In this document: piece after piece, positions 33,097 through 42,915 of the stretch
Numbering within the stretch: position 1 is the first letter of the stretch
Layout: every line of letters begins with the position of its first letter
DNA from: CAVQMB01 sp963713445
Lineage (GTDB): Bacteria > Pseudomonadota > Gammaproteobacteria > Competibacterales > Competibacteraceae
Length of the DNA: 64,000 bases
NCBI GenBank assembly: GCA_963713445.1
Contig: CAVQMB010000004.1
Coordinates: 1 to 64,000 of the forward strand
Reading direction: 5' to 3'
Position numbers and translations under genes: made by a program
Notes under the pieces: model-generated
The model's input: the letters and a program-made list of their open reading frames with translations, nothing else
What the model was told of the DNA's origin: nothing
The model's database searches: none

Positions 33097-35133
33097 TTAT
33101 GACGGACGTCCGGAAGCCGTTGATCGGTCTAGCATATCTTTAAGCAGATCGAGATGAGCCCGACCGCGAGCCTGGCGTTCCTCGGGCGGCAACGGGCAAT
33201 CCACACCCTCCCATACCACGTGGTCTGCCGGCAATTCCTGCAAGAACCGGCTCGGCTCGCATTCCTGCCATTCGCCGAAACGCTTGCGGCGTTGCGCCAG
33301 ACTCAACATCAGACTGCGCTGCGCCCGAGTGATGCCCACATATGCCAGCCGCCGCTCTTCCTCCAGGGTATCTGCGGCTAAACTGTTGCGATGCGGCAAC
33401 AGGTCCTCTTCCATTCCAATCATAAAAACATGCGGAAATTCAAGCCCCTTGGCTGTATGCAGGGTCAACAAGCTGACCGCATTGCCTTGTTCCTGCTCGC
33501 TATTGCGATCAAGCATATCCAGCAGCGTCATTTTGGCCACACGCTCGGCCAACCCGAGATCCTCTTCACCACCCAGCCGCTCAAGCCATTCGAGCAACTC
33601 GGTAACATTCTGCTGGCGGCGCTCGGCCGCCCGCGAATCGTTGCTATTACTGCTGAGCCATTCCCGATAGTGGATTTCGGCAATCAGGTCATGCACCACT
33701 GCCATGACATCACCGCGCTGAACGCGCTCGGACAGCCTGAGCAAACATTCGGCAAAGCTGCGCAACCGCACCAACTGACGCTCCGGGACATGGTCGGCGA
33801 GACCAAGCTCGCTGCAAGCATGCAACACGCCGACCCCGCGACGTACAGCATAAGCGGTGAGCCTCTCCAGGGTAGCCGGCCCGATCTCGCGGCGCGGCGT
33901 ATTGACAATGCGGAAACAAGCGGCATCGTCATCGGGATTGGCCAGCAATCGCAGGTACGCCAACAGGTCCTTGGTCTCGGTATAGTCGAAAAAAGATGGC
34001 CCCCCGCTCAGCCGATAGGGAATATGGTGATCGCGCAACCGCTGCTCGAACAATCGCGCTTGATGATTACTGCGATAGAGAATGGCGTAATCGCCATAGC
34101 GGGTACCGTTCTGGAAGCGATGGCGCAATAGTTCAGCCACTACTCTATCGGCTTCGTGCTCAGCGCTCTTGCAAACCACCACCCGAATCGGGTCCCCATG
34201 GCCCAGCCCGCTCCAGAGCGCCTTCTCGAACACATGAGAATTCTGTGCGATCAAATGGTTGGCCACCTGCAGAATGCGCCGCGTCGAACGGTAATTCTGC
34301 TCCAGCTTGATGATACGCAGGCGCGGATAGTCGTCCACCAGTAGCCGCAAATTCTCGGGCTGGGCGCCACGCCAGGCGTAAATGGACTGATCGTCGTCAC
34401 CAACCACAGTCAGCGCGCCGCGGACCCCAACCAGGGTACGGACCAATTGATACTGGCAGGCATTGGTGTCCTGATACTCATCGACCAGCAGATACCGGAT
34501 GCGACCCTGCCAACGCGCCAGCACCTCAGGCGCCTGCCGGAACAACTGCAGGGGAAGCAAAATAAGGTCATCGAAATCGACCGCGTTATAGGCTTTCAGC
34601 TGGCGCCGGTAGTCAACGTAAGCGCGCGCAGCCGCCTGTTGATAGCGATCAGTGGCGGTGTCCTGCGCCTGTTCTGGCGTCACCAGCGCACTTTTCCAGC
34701 GCGAGATCTGCCACTGGGCTTGCTGGGCAACGGCCTCGTCCACATCCTGGCGCAGCAGGTCACGAATCAGCTGCAGACTATCGCGCGCGTCAAAAATCGA
34801 AAATCCAGGCCGATAGCCCAGGGCCCTGTGCTCCTGACGTATGATATTGAGTCCCAGGGTATGGAACGTCGATATCGTCAGGCCGCGACTCTCCCGCCCC
34901 TTGAGCAGTCGTGCGACCCGCTCCTTCATCTCGCGCGCAGCCTTGTTGGTGAAGGTGACGGCAGCCAATCGTGCCGCTGGCAGCCCACAGTCGCGAATCA
35001 GGTACACCAGTTTCTGGGTGATGACCCGGGTCTTGCCACTGCCAGCACCAGCCAGCACCAGCAAGGGGCCATCGACATAGCGTACGGCTGCCTGTTGTTG
35101 CGGATTGAGCTCGCTCACGGGCGACTTTTCCAT
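33097..35133 (-). CDS. rep: ATP-dependent DNA helicase Rep
   Basis: 678 residues. Superfamily 1A 3'-5' helicase that helps forks past protein blocks. Motifs in order: Q-motif LNPQQQAAVRYVDGP (9-23), Walker A AGAGSGKT (about 28-35), Ia TFTNKAAREMKER, II VDEYQDTN, III GDDDQSIYAWRGAQ, IV EQNYRST, V TLHTAKGLEFPHVFMIGMEE, VI EEERRLAYVGITRAQ. The length and GLEFPHVF motif fit Rep rather than UvrD or PcrA. Divergent from the MFS gene. Confidence 0.96.
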   Translation of the reverse strand: MEKSPVSELNPQQQAAVRYVDGPLLVLAGAGSGKTRVITQKLVYLIRDCGLPAARLAAVTFTNKAAREMKERVARLLKGRESRGLTISTFHTLGLNIIRQEHRALGYRPGFSIFDARDSLQLIRDLLRQDVDEAVAQQAQWQISRWKSALVTPEQAQDTATDRYQQAAARAYVDYRRQLKAYNAVDFDDLILLPLQLFRQAPEVLARWQGRIRYLLVDEYQDTNACQYQLVRTLVGVRGALTVVGDDDQSIYAWRGAQPENLRLLVDDYPRLRIIKLEQNYRSTRRILQVANHLIAQNSHVFEKALWSGLGHGDPIRVVVCKSAEHEADRVVAELLRHRFQNGTRYGDYAILYRSNHQARLFEQRLRDHHIPYRLSGGPSFFDYTETKDLLAYLRLLANPDDDAACFRIVNTPRREIGPATLERLTAYAVRRGVGVLHACSELGLADHVPERQLVRLRSFAECLLRLSERVQRGDVMAVVHDLIAEIHYREWLSSNSNDSRAAERRQQNVTELLEWLERLGGEEDLGLAERVAKMTLLDMLDRNSEQEQGNAVSLLTLHTAKGLEFPHVFMIGMEEDLLPHRNSLAADTLEEERRLAYVGITRAQRSLMLSLAQRRKRFGEWQECEPSRFLQELPADHVVWEGVDCPLPPEERQARGRAHLDLLKDMLDRSTASGRPS

Positions 35134-35166
35134 CCCTTATTACTTGGACCAACGACAACTATCACT

Positions 35167-36354
35167 ATGAACGGAATGAAACGCAACGTATTGCTGTTGG
35201 CACTCGCTCAGGCGCTGTTGATCAGTGCCACGTCGCTGCAGATCAGTGTTGCGGCCCTGGTGGGCCAGACACTTGGCGGCCCTGCACTAGCGACCATTCC
35301 GCTGGGTTTGATGTATCTGGGCAGCATGCTGACAACCTTTCCGGCGTCATTTTACATGCGGCACGTCGGTCGTCGGATCGGTTTCATGACCAGTTCCACC
35401 ATCGGCATCGCCAGCGCCACTCTGGCTACCTACGCGATCGCCGGCAACAGCTTCGCGCTGTTCTGCAGCGCCAGCCTGCTGATCGGTGTATTCAACGGTT
35501 TCGGCCAATACTACCGCTTCGCCGCCGCCGACACCGCCACTGCGGCGTTCCGGAGCAGAGCCATAGCCTATGTGCTCGCCGGCGGAGTATTGGCTGCATT
35601 CATCGGCCCCAACCTGGCGGCGCTGACCCGCCTCAGCGCCGGCATACCATTCGCCGGCAGCTACGCGGCGCTTATCGGCCTGTATGGGTTATCACTTCTG
35701 ATCAGCACCCTGCTGCGCATTCCCAAACCCGGCGTACAGGAACTGGCTGGCCCAAGCCGGCCACTGGCCGCCATCGCGCGCCAGCCCGCCTATATCGTGG
35801 CCGTCCTGGGAGCCATGATAGGCTATGGCGTGATGAATCTGGTCATGACCGCCACGCCACTGGCGATGCACGACTATCATCATTCCTTCACGGCTACCGC
35901 CCACGTCATTCAATGGCATGTGTTGGCGATGTTCGTGCCATCGTTTTTCACCGGCCACCTGATTCGGCGCATCGGTGTACTCAACGTCATGCTGCTGGGC
36001 GCGCTGATTCTGTTCGCGTGCGTGACGGTCAATTTCACCGGCACCAGCGTCCCGCACTTCACCGCGGCACTGATCCTGCTCGGAACCGGCTGGAATTTCC
36101 TCTATATTGGCGGCACCACCTTGCTCACTGAAACCTACCGCCCGGCCGAGAAAGCCAAAGCCCAGGCCGGCAACGACTTCCTCGTATTCTCTACGGTCAC
36201 CTGTACCGCCCTCGGCGCCGGCGCCCTGCACCGCTATTTTGGCTGGAGCGGCATCAATGCGAGCGTTCTGCCGCTGATCCTGGCGACGCTGATCGCTACG
36301 CTATGGCTGCGGCTGAAAACAGGCACCGCGGCACCGGTTCAGGCGCTCGACTGA
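35167..36354 (+). CDS. MFS transporter (YnfM/other DHA1-like), unknown substrate
   Basis: 395 residues with 12 predicted membrane helices. The open frame begins far upstream (34447), but that part is antisense to rep; the ATG at 35167 gives a hydrophobic first helix (VLLLALAQALLISATSLQIS). Loop 2-3 has the MFS-like RHVGRRIGFM (about 66-75), and loop 8-9 a related GHLIRRIGVL. Substrate cannot be read from the sequence. Convergent with the slipin gene, 16-base overlap. Confidence 0.88.
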   Translation: MNGMKRNVLLLALAQALLISATSLQISVAALVGQTLGGPALATIPLGLMYLGSMLTTFPASFYMRHVGRRIGFMTSSTIGIASATLATYAIAGNSFALFCSASLLIGVFNGFGQYYRFAAADTATAAFRSRAIAYVLAGGVLAAFIGPNLAALTRLSAGIPFAGSYAALIGLYGLSLLISTLLRIPKPGVQELAGPSRPLAAIARQPAYIVAVLGAMIGYGVMNLVMTATPLAMHDYHHSFTATAHVIQWHVLAMFVPSFFTGHLIRRIGVLNVMLLGALILFACVTVNFTGTSVPHFTAALILLGTGWNFLYIGGTTLLTETYRPAEKAKAQAGNDFLVFSTVTCTALGAGALHRYFGWSGINASVLPLILATLIATLWLRLKTGTAAPVQALD

Positions 36355-37115
36355 CCAGATGACTCAGCCTTGTCGACCAAGGCACTCAGCCCGCGCATCA
36401 GTTCCAGCGGTAGCGGGAACACGATGGTCGAGTTGTTGGTGGCGGCGATATCCGTCAGAGTTTGCAGATAGCGCAACTGCAATCCTGCCGGCTGCGTGGC
36501 GATAATCTTGGCCGCCTGGGTAAGTTTCTCAGCCGCCTGCAGTTCACCTTCCGCGTTAATCACCTTAGCCCGCCGCCAGCGCTCGGCTTCAGCCTGGCGG
36601 GCGATCGCACGAATCATGTTCTCGTTGAGGTCAACGTGTTTAATCTCGACGTTGGCGACCTTAATGCCCCAGATGTCGGTCTGGGAATCAACGATATCCT
36701 GAATATCTCGGTTGAGCTTGTCACGTTCCGCCAGCATCCCGTCGAGATCATGGCGACCAAGGACCGACCGCAATGTGGTTTGGGCCAGCTGGCTGGTGGC
36801 TTCAAAATAATTCTCGACCTGGATCACAGCGCGCTCAGGGTCCACCACACGGAAATACAACACGGCATTGACCTTGACCGAGACGTTGTCGCGCGAAATA
36901 ACATCCTGACTCGGGACATCCATGACGATCGTTCTCAGATCCACGCGCACGAACTGCTGAATCAAAGGCACGATGATGATCATCCCAGGCCCTTTGACCC
37001 GTTGAAACCGACCCATCAAAAAAACCACCCCACGCTGATACTCGCGCAAAATCTTGATCGACGAAGCGATCAATAACAGGATGATAGCCAGAGCGACCAG
37101 CACAGCATTAAACAT
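36339..37115 (-). CDS. Slipin (SPFH/band 7 membrane protein)
   Basis: 258 residues. An N-terminal membrane hairpin or helix (VLVALAIILLLIASSIKIL, 5-23) precedes an SPFH domain: EYQRGVVFLMGRFQRVKGPG, VPLIQQFVRVDLRTIVMDVP, NVSVKVNAVLYFRV. A helical C-terminal region (AEAERWRRAKVINAEGELQAAEKL) drives oligomerisation. Slipins partner with NfeD proteins, and the start overlaps the nfeD stop by 8 bases, so the pair is translationally coupled. Likely role: membrane microdomain or quality control. Confidence 0.95.
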   Translation of the reverse strand: MFNAVLVALAIILLLIASSIKILREYQRGVVFLMGRFQRVKGPGMIIIVPLIQQFVRVDLRTIVMDVPSQDVISRDNVSVKVNAVLYFRVVDPERAVIQVENYFEATSQLAQTTLRSVLGRHDLDGMLAERDKLNRDIQDIVDSQTDIWGIKVANVEIKHVDLNENMIRAIARQAEAERWRRAKVINAEGELQAAEKLTQAAKIIATQPAGLQLRYLQTLTDIAATNNSTIVFPLPLELMRGLSALVDKAESSGQSSA

Positions 37116-38478
37116 CAGTGATCTCCTTGTCTTTCGGTTGAACCAGCAGTATCAGGCCCTTGCGGCGAATGATCCGCACATGCTCGTCCTTGCGCAATGC
37201 GTGTTCGCTCTTAGCCCGCCAGGCTTCTCCCTGCACCATCACCCAACCCTCACCGTCGAAGTCGTCCATGACGACCGCTGAACGGCTGGTCAATCCAGTA
37301 TCACCAGTGACCGGCGGGCGGCGGTAATTGCGGGCGACCAACATGCCCATACCGATGAAGAACCCACCACTCGCCAAGGCGAATCCGGCAATCAGGTACA
37401 ACGGGATGCCGTAGCTACCGGGACCGTTCCAGAGAATCAGCGAGCCAACCACGAACGCCGCCACACCACCCAGTCCCAGTGCACCGAAGCTGGGCACGAA
37501 GCCTTCGGCCACCATGAACGCCACACCGAGAAGAATGAGCGCCAGCCCGGCGTAGTTGACCGGCAACACCTGAAACGCAAACAGTGCCAGCAACAAACTG
37601 ATGCCGCCTGACACACCAGGGATCAGGGTACCGGGGTTCGCCAGTTCGAAGAACAACCCGTAGATGCCAAGCAGCATGAGGATATAGGCCACCTGGGGGT
37701 GGGTAATAATGGCGAGCAGCCGATTACGCCAGCTCGGCTCCAGTGTCACGACAGTGGGCTCGGTCAGCCGCAGTGTGCTTTTGACGCCGTTGATCTCCAC
37801 CTCACGGCCATTGATCTGCTTCAGTAAGTCACCCAGGCTGGTGGCGATAACATCGATTACGTGCTTGGCCAGGGCTTCCTGAGCGCTGAGGCTGGCGGCT
37901 TCGCTGACCGCTTGTTCCGCCCATGCAGCATTGCGTCCCCGCAACTGGGCCAGCGAACGGATATAAGCGCGGGCGTCATTGACCATCTTGTGCTCCATGG
38001 TGCTGCCGGTCGGCTGCTCGCCGCCGGCGCCCGACTTTGCCTGGCCGTCATTGCTGGCGGCTGGTTTCTTTTTTGCCCGGTCGTGCCCCCCAAACCCGGG
38101 TAGACCGCCGATCTGTACCGGCGTCGCCGCACCCAGGTTGGTGGCCGGCGCCATGGCAGCAATATGACTGGCATATAGAATATAGGTTCCAGCACTGGCG
38201 GCACGGGCACCGCCAGGTGCCACGTAGCCGGCCACCGGCACCGGCGAGGCCAGAATCGCCTGAATGATGTCGCGCATTGAACTGTCGAGTCCGCCCGGCG
38301 TATTCATCTCCAACACCACCAGTGCATCATGGTGCTGGGCTGCGGCATGCAAACCATCGACCACATACTCCCGGCTGGCCGGTCCGATGGGGCCGTCAAG
38401 CTTGAGCACGAGCACCGTACCGGCGACCGCCGGAACAGCGAGCAACAACCCCATAATCAACGCCACGACACGCAGCAT
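37108..38478 (-). CDS. nfeD: NfeD family membrane-bound serine protease (long form)
   Basis: 456 residues from the ATG at 38478, which starts a signal peptide (LIMGLLLAVPAVAG). A ClpP-class protease domain (about 20-230) contains the presumed nucleophile Ser95 in ARAASAGTYI. Four to five membrane helices follow (about 255-385), then the C-terminal OB-fold NfeD domain (about 395-456: GLTSRSAVVMDDFDGEGWVM). This is the long NfeD1b type that cleaves slipin-like partners. Operon with the slipin gene. Confidence 0.93.
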   Translation of the reverse strand: MLRVVALIMGLLLAVPAVAGTVLVLKLDGPIGPASREYVVDGLHAAAQHHDALVVLEMNTPGGLDSSMRDIIQAILASPVPVAGYVAPGGARAASAGTYILYASHIAAMAPATNLGAATPVQIGGLPGFGGHDRAKKKPAASNDGQAKSGAGGEQPTGSTMEHKMVNDARAYIRSLAQLRGRNAAWAEQAVSEAASLSAQEALAKHVIDVIATSLGDLLKQINGREVEINGVKSTLRLTEPTVVTLEPSWRNRLLAIITHPQVAYILMLLGIYGLFFELANPGTLIPGVSGGISLLLALFAFQVLPVNYAGLALILLGVAFMVAEGFVPSFGALGLGGVAAFVVGSLILWNGPGSYGIPLYLIAGFALASGGFFIGMGMLVARNYRRPPVTGDTGLTSRSAVVMDDFDGEGWVMVQGEAWRAKSEHALRKDEHVRIIRRKGLILLVQPKDKEITDV

Positions 38479-38535
38479 GGATCCATCCTGATCATCATGT
38501 CGGCTTTCAGACAGCGGCAACTGCCGGTAGTGCAA

Positions 38536-40101
38536 CTATAGCCGGCCGCCACCGGCTTTGCCGCTTACCGTCGGGATTACGACGGCCGCACACAGGGCGC
38601 TGGCGCCGGCCAACGCTGCAGCAACCAGCATAACGCTGGAATAGCTGGCAAAAAATGCCGCATCGATCGCTGTCCGGACGGCTGGCCGTAGTGCTGCCGG
38701 GACCACAGCGGAGGGCGTCAAGTCGGCAAATTTGTGGGCCTCACTCAGTAGCGCGCGGGTGGCCCCGGAAGGCAGACCGGCAGCAGCCAGGCGCAGCGCC
38801 AGTTGCTGCTGAAAGATGTTCAGCGCGACCAGTCCCAGGATCGCAATCGCCAGCACCATGGCGACCCGTGACACGGCATTGTTAATACCCGAAGCCAGCC
38901 CGACCTGGTGTTCCGCTACGGCGTTCATCACGGTGGTCGACAGCGGCGACACAGTAACTGTCATACCGAGTCCGAGCACCGCAATACCGGGAAACACACC
39001 GCGCCAATAGCCGCCGGCGGCACCGGTCCAGGCCAACAATGCACAGCCACACGCGGCGATTGCCGGACCCGCGATCAGCGGTGCCCGCTGACCGTAGCGG
39101 TCGATCAGTCGGCCCGACCAGCGTGATAGGGTGGCCATGGTGACGGTGAATGGCAGAAACGCAGCGCCCACCGCAGTCGCTGGATAATGCTGCATATGGA
39201 TCAGGTTGAGTGGCAGGAAAAACATGGTGGCGCTGAGGGCGGCGTACAGCAGCAGAGTCATGAGATTGGCGCCGGCAAAGGTACGGGCTCGGAACAAAGC
39301 CAATGGCACCATCGGCGCGGCGACCCGCTGTTCGACGAGGATGAACAAGGCTAGCACAACGACTGCCAGGGTCAGTAACGGCGGGACAACACTGGCATCC
39401 CAGCCGCGATTCTCCGCAACGCTCAAGGCATAAATCAGCGCTGCCAGGCCACCGCTGACCAATACCGCCCCCACCCAGTCGATCGGCGGCAGATAACCGG
39501 AAGCGCGGCTTTCGCGGATTCGGGTGAAAATGATAATCAGAGTGAGCAGTGCCAGCGGCAGATTGATAAAAAAAACCGCGCGCCATGACACCTGATCGAC
39601 CAGCCAACCGCCCAACAATGGCCCCAGGGCAGTGGCCATGGCAGTAAAACTCGCCCAGGTGCCGATTGCCCGGCCTCGCTCGCCGGCTGGAAACGCGGCC
39701 GCAATCAGCGCCAGGCTACCGGGAACCAGCAACGCTCCGGCACCTCCTTGTAGCGCCCGCGCCGAAACCAGTGCCGCAGCGCTATCCGCCAGACCGCACC
39801 CCATCGACGCCAACGCGAACAACAACACCCCTAAAGCAAACACCCGGCGGCGGCCGAAGCGGTCGCTGGCCGCCCCTCCGATTAGCAACAACGCTGCCAG
39901 CGGGACAAAGTAGCCATTGACGACCCACTGCAGAGCCGCCAGCGGCGCAGCCAGCGTATTCTGGATCGCAGGCAAAGCAACGTTGACCACGGTACCGTCA
40001 ATGAACACCATGGCGGAGCCGCAAATCGCCGCAGCCAGAACCCAGCGTCGGCGCCGCGCCAACGCGCCGGCTTCATCCAGGCTCGCACTCAACGGTCCCA
40101 A
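38536..40101 (-). CDS. MFS drug:H+ antiporter, DHA2 (EmrB/QacA) family
   Basis: 521 residues with about 14 membrane helices. The first helix has CGSAMVFIDGTVVNVALPAI (26-45), the D1-type motif of DHA2 exporters; loop 2-3 GGAASDRFGRRRVF (74-87), and motif C-like GPLLGGWL follows. It lies 57 bases upstream of nfeD on the same strand. Its substrate is unknown; multidrug export is the family norm. No regulator gene is adjacent. Confidence 0.9.
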   Translation of the reverse strand: MGPLSASLDEAGALARRRRWVLAAAICGSAMVFIDGTVVNVALPAIQNTLAAPLAALQWVVNGYFVPLAALLLIGGAASDRFGRRRVFALGVLLFALASMGCGLADSAAALVSARALQGGAGALLVPGSLALIAAAFPAGERGRAIGTWASFTAMATALGPLLGGWLVDQVSWRAVFFINLPLALLTLIIIFTRIRESRASGYLPPIDWVGAVLVSGGLAALIYALSVAENRGWDASVVPPLLTLAVVVLALFILVEQRVAAPMVPLALFRARTFAGANLMTLLLYAALSATMFFLPLNLIHMQHYPATAVGAAFLPFTVTMATLSRWSGRLIDRYGQRAPLIAGPAIAACGCALLAWTGAAGGYWRGVFPGIAVLGLGMTVTVSPLSTTVMNAVAEHQVGLASGINNAVSRVAMVLAIAILGLVALNIFQQQLALRLAAAGLPSGATRALLSEAHKFADLTPSAVVPAALRPAVRTAIDAAFFASYSSVMLVAAALAGASALCAAVVIPTVSGKAGGGRL

Positions 40102-40382
40102 TTCTCCGCTGTGGCTCCGATAAGGCCTCGAGTCTCATCACAGCCTCGATAACGTAGCAAGCGTTTCGGATGTGACCGCCAGTCACGACTTTCCATCCAA
40201 AATCAATAAATTGCTCAAGTGACCTGCCCGGACTACCACGTGTGAAGCAGCCACCAACAGCAAGCCGTTTACAGTTGACTATAATTGCTTAGAGAATCGC
40301 TACGGCTTCGTTCCATTCACCTTAGATTACCCTCAATTTTGAGTAGCCAGTAAAATTTTCTTTGCTGCAGGGAGATCGCCAA

Positions 40383-41299
40383 ATGAACCGTGGGTTATGG
40401 ATACTGGTGGGCTTGGTACTGCTCGCAACGACAACTGTATCGTGGGCAAGCTACTATGACCCAGAAGGCGGCTGGTGGTGGAATCCAGCCGAAAGCGGTC
40501 GTGGCTTTAACCTCGAGATCCAAGGCAACACGCTAGGCATCGCCATGTTCGTGTATAACACGAGCGGCGATCCTGAATGGTATACGGGTACCGGAACGAT
40601 TGCGGATAACCAATTTAGTGCCACCTTACAGCGCTTTTCCGGCGGTCAATGTATCGGCTGCAGCTACACGCCACCATCGGTGGATGGTAACAGTGGGCCA
40701 GTGTCAATTACCTTCACCAGCGACACCACGGCCACCATGAGCTTGGGGGGAAAACATTTTCCATTCAACGCTTTAATTTCGGATATTCGGACAGCCTTGC
40801 CCAGTTGACCGGCACCTGGATAATGGTCAACGATGACCTTTTCCAAACCGGGGACCGCCTAGTCTTCAGTGGCAAAATCAGCCTATCCGACGGCACACCG
40901 GCTTTGGTCGGCCAAAGCACTCTCGGCACCAACGAAGTTAACGCCTTGGCAGCCCAGAAAAACGGCAGCTTCATAATCGTGCTTAAGCGCCCCGGCAATA
41001 CCTACTACGGCGTCTATCAGTTCTCCATGGACGGCTATAGCCGTTTGACCGGTAAACACTGGGTCCTGAGCGATGTCTCCACAATCAACACAGTAACGCC
41101 AACGGATTCAGTAGGCGCGCGCTTTACCAACGGCGTCGCTTATCCTGAACCACTTCCCCTAAATCCAGCGACCTATTCGGATCTGGAGAGCGCGCTCAAG
41201 GAAGCGCTTCAGAAGCGCACCAATATCTTGATACATTTCCCATTGCCGCCCGTGATAATTTTGCCGCAATTACCACCGCTGCCGTCACCAGGGCCGTAA
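40383..41299 (+). CDS. Secreted protein of unknown function with WWWNP motif, frameshifted at a G tract
   Basis: Signal peptide MNRGLWILVGLVLLATTTVSWA, then GGWWWNPAESGRGFNLEIQG (about 29-48), a motif I know from a family of exported beta-rich proteins without known function. GGQCIGC adds a Cys pair. The first frame ends at 40808; homology-like sequence continues one frame over (SIQRFNFGYSDSLAQLTGTW). Adding one G to the run of six at 40745-40750 restores a single frame of about 305 residues. The C terminus ends in a Pro-rich LPQLPPLPSPGP. The 281 bases upstream (40102-40382) are AT-richer than the surroundings and include a -10-like TATAAT near 40279. This compositional contrast hints at acquisition. 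Confidence 0.7.
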
Positions 41300-41324
41300 T
41301 CACCCACCATCGGGGAATCGCTCA

Positions 41325-41708
41325 TCAGGTATGAGCGCGCATGCCGCCTAGGATCGCCTCGGCGCCAGTTACGATATCAAGCAGCTCGGTGGTGATCTCG
41401 TCCTGGCGCCGCACGCGCTCGCTCTGGCGTAAACCATCGAGGCGCTCGCCGATGTTCTGGTCCGCCGCCAGCATAGCGCGCAGCCGGGCCGCGTTCTTGC
41501 TAGCCAGCGACTCCATCAGCGTGTGGGCCACACCGGTGAACAGGTACTCTCGCCCTAGTCCGGCGAGCAAAAGCTCCACTGACAGATAGTGGGCCGGGGC
41601 AATCCGGTGCCGGATGCCAGCCAGCGCAGCCTGGGCTTCCTGCGCCCGCGAGCCCACGACGCGTGCCGTAAAGATATAAAGCTCAGTAACGGAAACAACG
41701 CGGCCCAT
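41325..41708 (-). pseudogene. C-terminal fragment of an alternate-type F1 ATP synthase gamma subunit
   Basis: The last ~85 residues, from about APAHYLSVELLLAGLGREYL through MESLASKNAARLRAML and RRQDEITTELLDIVTGAEAI, match the C-terminal helix of the gamma subunit, in the form found in the second (N-ATPase/alternate) F1F0 operons. The N-terminal two thirds and all other ATPase genes are missing. The first ~40 residues do not look like gamma. It is a stranded end of a deleted operon. No ribosome site or function is evident. Confidence 0.7.
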
Positions 41709-41881
41709 ACAGGCCCCGTTCTGGCAACCCCGCCCTGTACCAGGAAAAACAGCAGCAGCATGAACAACGCGGCATGGATACCCACCGTGAGCGTAACGAG
41801 GTCACGGCGCAAGCCGTAGTCGATCAGTAGACCGGCGACCATTGCGCCGAATAGGAGGGTGTTCAAACCACTCGTCGCCAA
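41555..41881 (-). CDS. Small putative membrane protein, doubtful
   Basis: 108 residues whose first ~75 contain two to three hydrophobic helices (LLFGAMVAGLLIDYG, LVTLTVGIHAALFMLLLFFL, VWAALFPLLSFISL). It starts 19 bases inside the end of queC. The rest overlaps the ATPase gamma fragment in another frame and becomes Arg-rich, so it is probably a truncated gene joined to the fragment. I do not recognise a family. Confidence 0.35.
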   Translation of the reverse strand: MATSGLNTLLFGAMVAGLLIDYGLRRDLVTLTVGIHAALFMLLLFFLVQGGVARTGPVWAALFPLLSFISLRHASWARGRRKPRLRWLASGTGLPRPTICQWSFCSPD

Positions 41882-42552
41882 AGCCTCTCGACTAGTGGAT
41901 CAGGAATACCGGCCTCATGGAACCCATTGGCCCGCAGCACACAAGCCGGGCACTGGCCGCAGGGCGGTTGCTGACCTTCATAGCAGGTGTGGGTGTAGGC
42001 CATGGCCTCCAGCGCGCCGACCTCCTGGGCCAGCTCCACAGTGGCCTTTTTCGAAAGCCGCATCAACGGGGTATGAATGGTGAGGTCCGGCTCCATCCCC
42101 AACCGGATCGCCTGCTGCAACGCCGTGATGGTCGCCTGGCGGCAGTCGGGATAACCACTGTAGTCGGTCTCGCAGACCCCGGTCACCAGATGCTGGATAC
42201 GCCGCTGATAAGCATAGGCCGCGGCGAACGTGAGAAAGATCAGGTTGCGCCCCGGCACGAAGGTATTGGGTAGCCGGGTGGCGGCCTCGTCCCCGACCTT
42301 GACCGCGACCTTTGGATCGGTCAGCGCATTGCCGCCCAGCGCATTGAACGTATCGATCGGCAGGATGCGGTTGGGTACGCCGGCCCGTTCAGCCACCTGG
42401 CGAGCGCAGTCGAGTTCGATCCGGTGGCGCTGGCCGTAGTCGAAAGTGACCGTTTCGACCTGGCCGGCCCCGAATTCGCGCAGCGCCCAGTACAGGCAGG
42501 TAGTGGAATCCTGGCCGCCGGACAGAACAACAAGTGCGTGAGGCACAATCAC
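41863..42552 (-). CDS. queC: 7-cyano-7-deazaguanine synthase QueC
   Basis: 229 residues. QueC converts carboxy-deazaguanine to preQ0 using ATP and ammonia, in queuosine synthesis. PP-loop LVVLSGGQDSTTCLYWAL (7-24), FDYGQRHRIEL (38-48), VPGRNLIFLTFAAAYA and the zinc-binding CYEGQQPPCGQCPAC (Cys at four positions) are all present. It is isolated from other queuosine genes here. Confidence 0.96.
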   Translation of the reverse strand: MIVPHALVVLSGGQDSTTCLYWALREFGAGQVETVTFDYGQRHRIELDCARQVAERAGVPNRILPIDTFNALGGNALTDPKVAVKVGDEAATRLPNTFVPGRNLIFLTFAAAYAYQRRIQHLVTGVCETDYSGYPDCRQATITALQQAIRLGMEPDLTIHTPLMRLSKKATVELAQEVGALEAMAYTHTCYEGQQPPCGQCPACVLRANGFHEAGIPDPLVERLWRRVV

Positions 42553-42587
42553 CCTCTACCAGCTTGGAAATTCAAGGAAGAATGGTA

Positions 42588-42690
42588 GCACTGGGTGGCC
42601 GACCGAGTAGCACAGAGTGTAGTCAAGCTTGCCTTGGAACCGATCCTCGAACCTCAGTTCCACGCTGATTCCTATGGTTATCGTCCCGGG
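42588..42690 (+). mobile_element. Fragment of a group II intron reverse transcriptase/maturase
   Basis: About 33 codons reading ADRVAQSVVKLALEPILEPQ then FHADSYGYRPGR. This is the conserved RT-1/RT-2 region of group II intron-encoded proteins. Neither the catalytic YADD region nor intron RNA domains are visible. It ends abruptly at the transposase fragment. Confidence 0.75.
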
Positions 42691-42915
42691 CGCCCGGCGC
42701 AAGGCCGTCTGCCAGACGCTGGGAATCACGTTGCATACCCACCAGCGCTGGACGTACGCCGGTTCGCTCAAGGCCGATGGCCGGCCGCAGGCCAAACGCC
42801 CCGATCCCAAGAACAAGCTGAGCGCAGACGAGCGGGCTGCGGTGCTGGCCGCCTGTCACCGCCCGGAGTTTGCCAGCCTGCCGCCGACCCAGATCGTGCC
42901 GCGCCTGGCCGATGA
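42690..42915 (+). mobile_element. Fragment of an IS3-type transposase (orfB N-terminal part)
   Basis: RRKAVCQTLGITLHTHQRW and ADERAAVLAACHRPEFASLP, then PTQIVPRLADEG. This matches the helix-turn-helix and linker region that precedes the DDE domain in IS3-family OrfB proteins. The catalytic domain is absent. The fragment is spliced on both sides to unrelated remnants, with no inverted repeats. Confidence 0.7.

Noticed and set aside
34447..35166. N-terminal extension of the MFS transporter by 240 residues
   Set aside because: It is antisense to rep, lacks membrane helices and has no family-like sequence; the ATG at 35167 starts a proper first helix.
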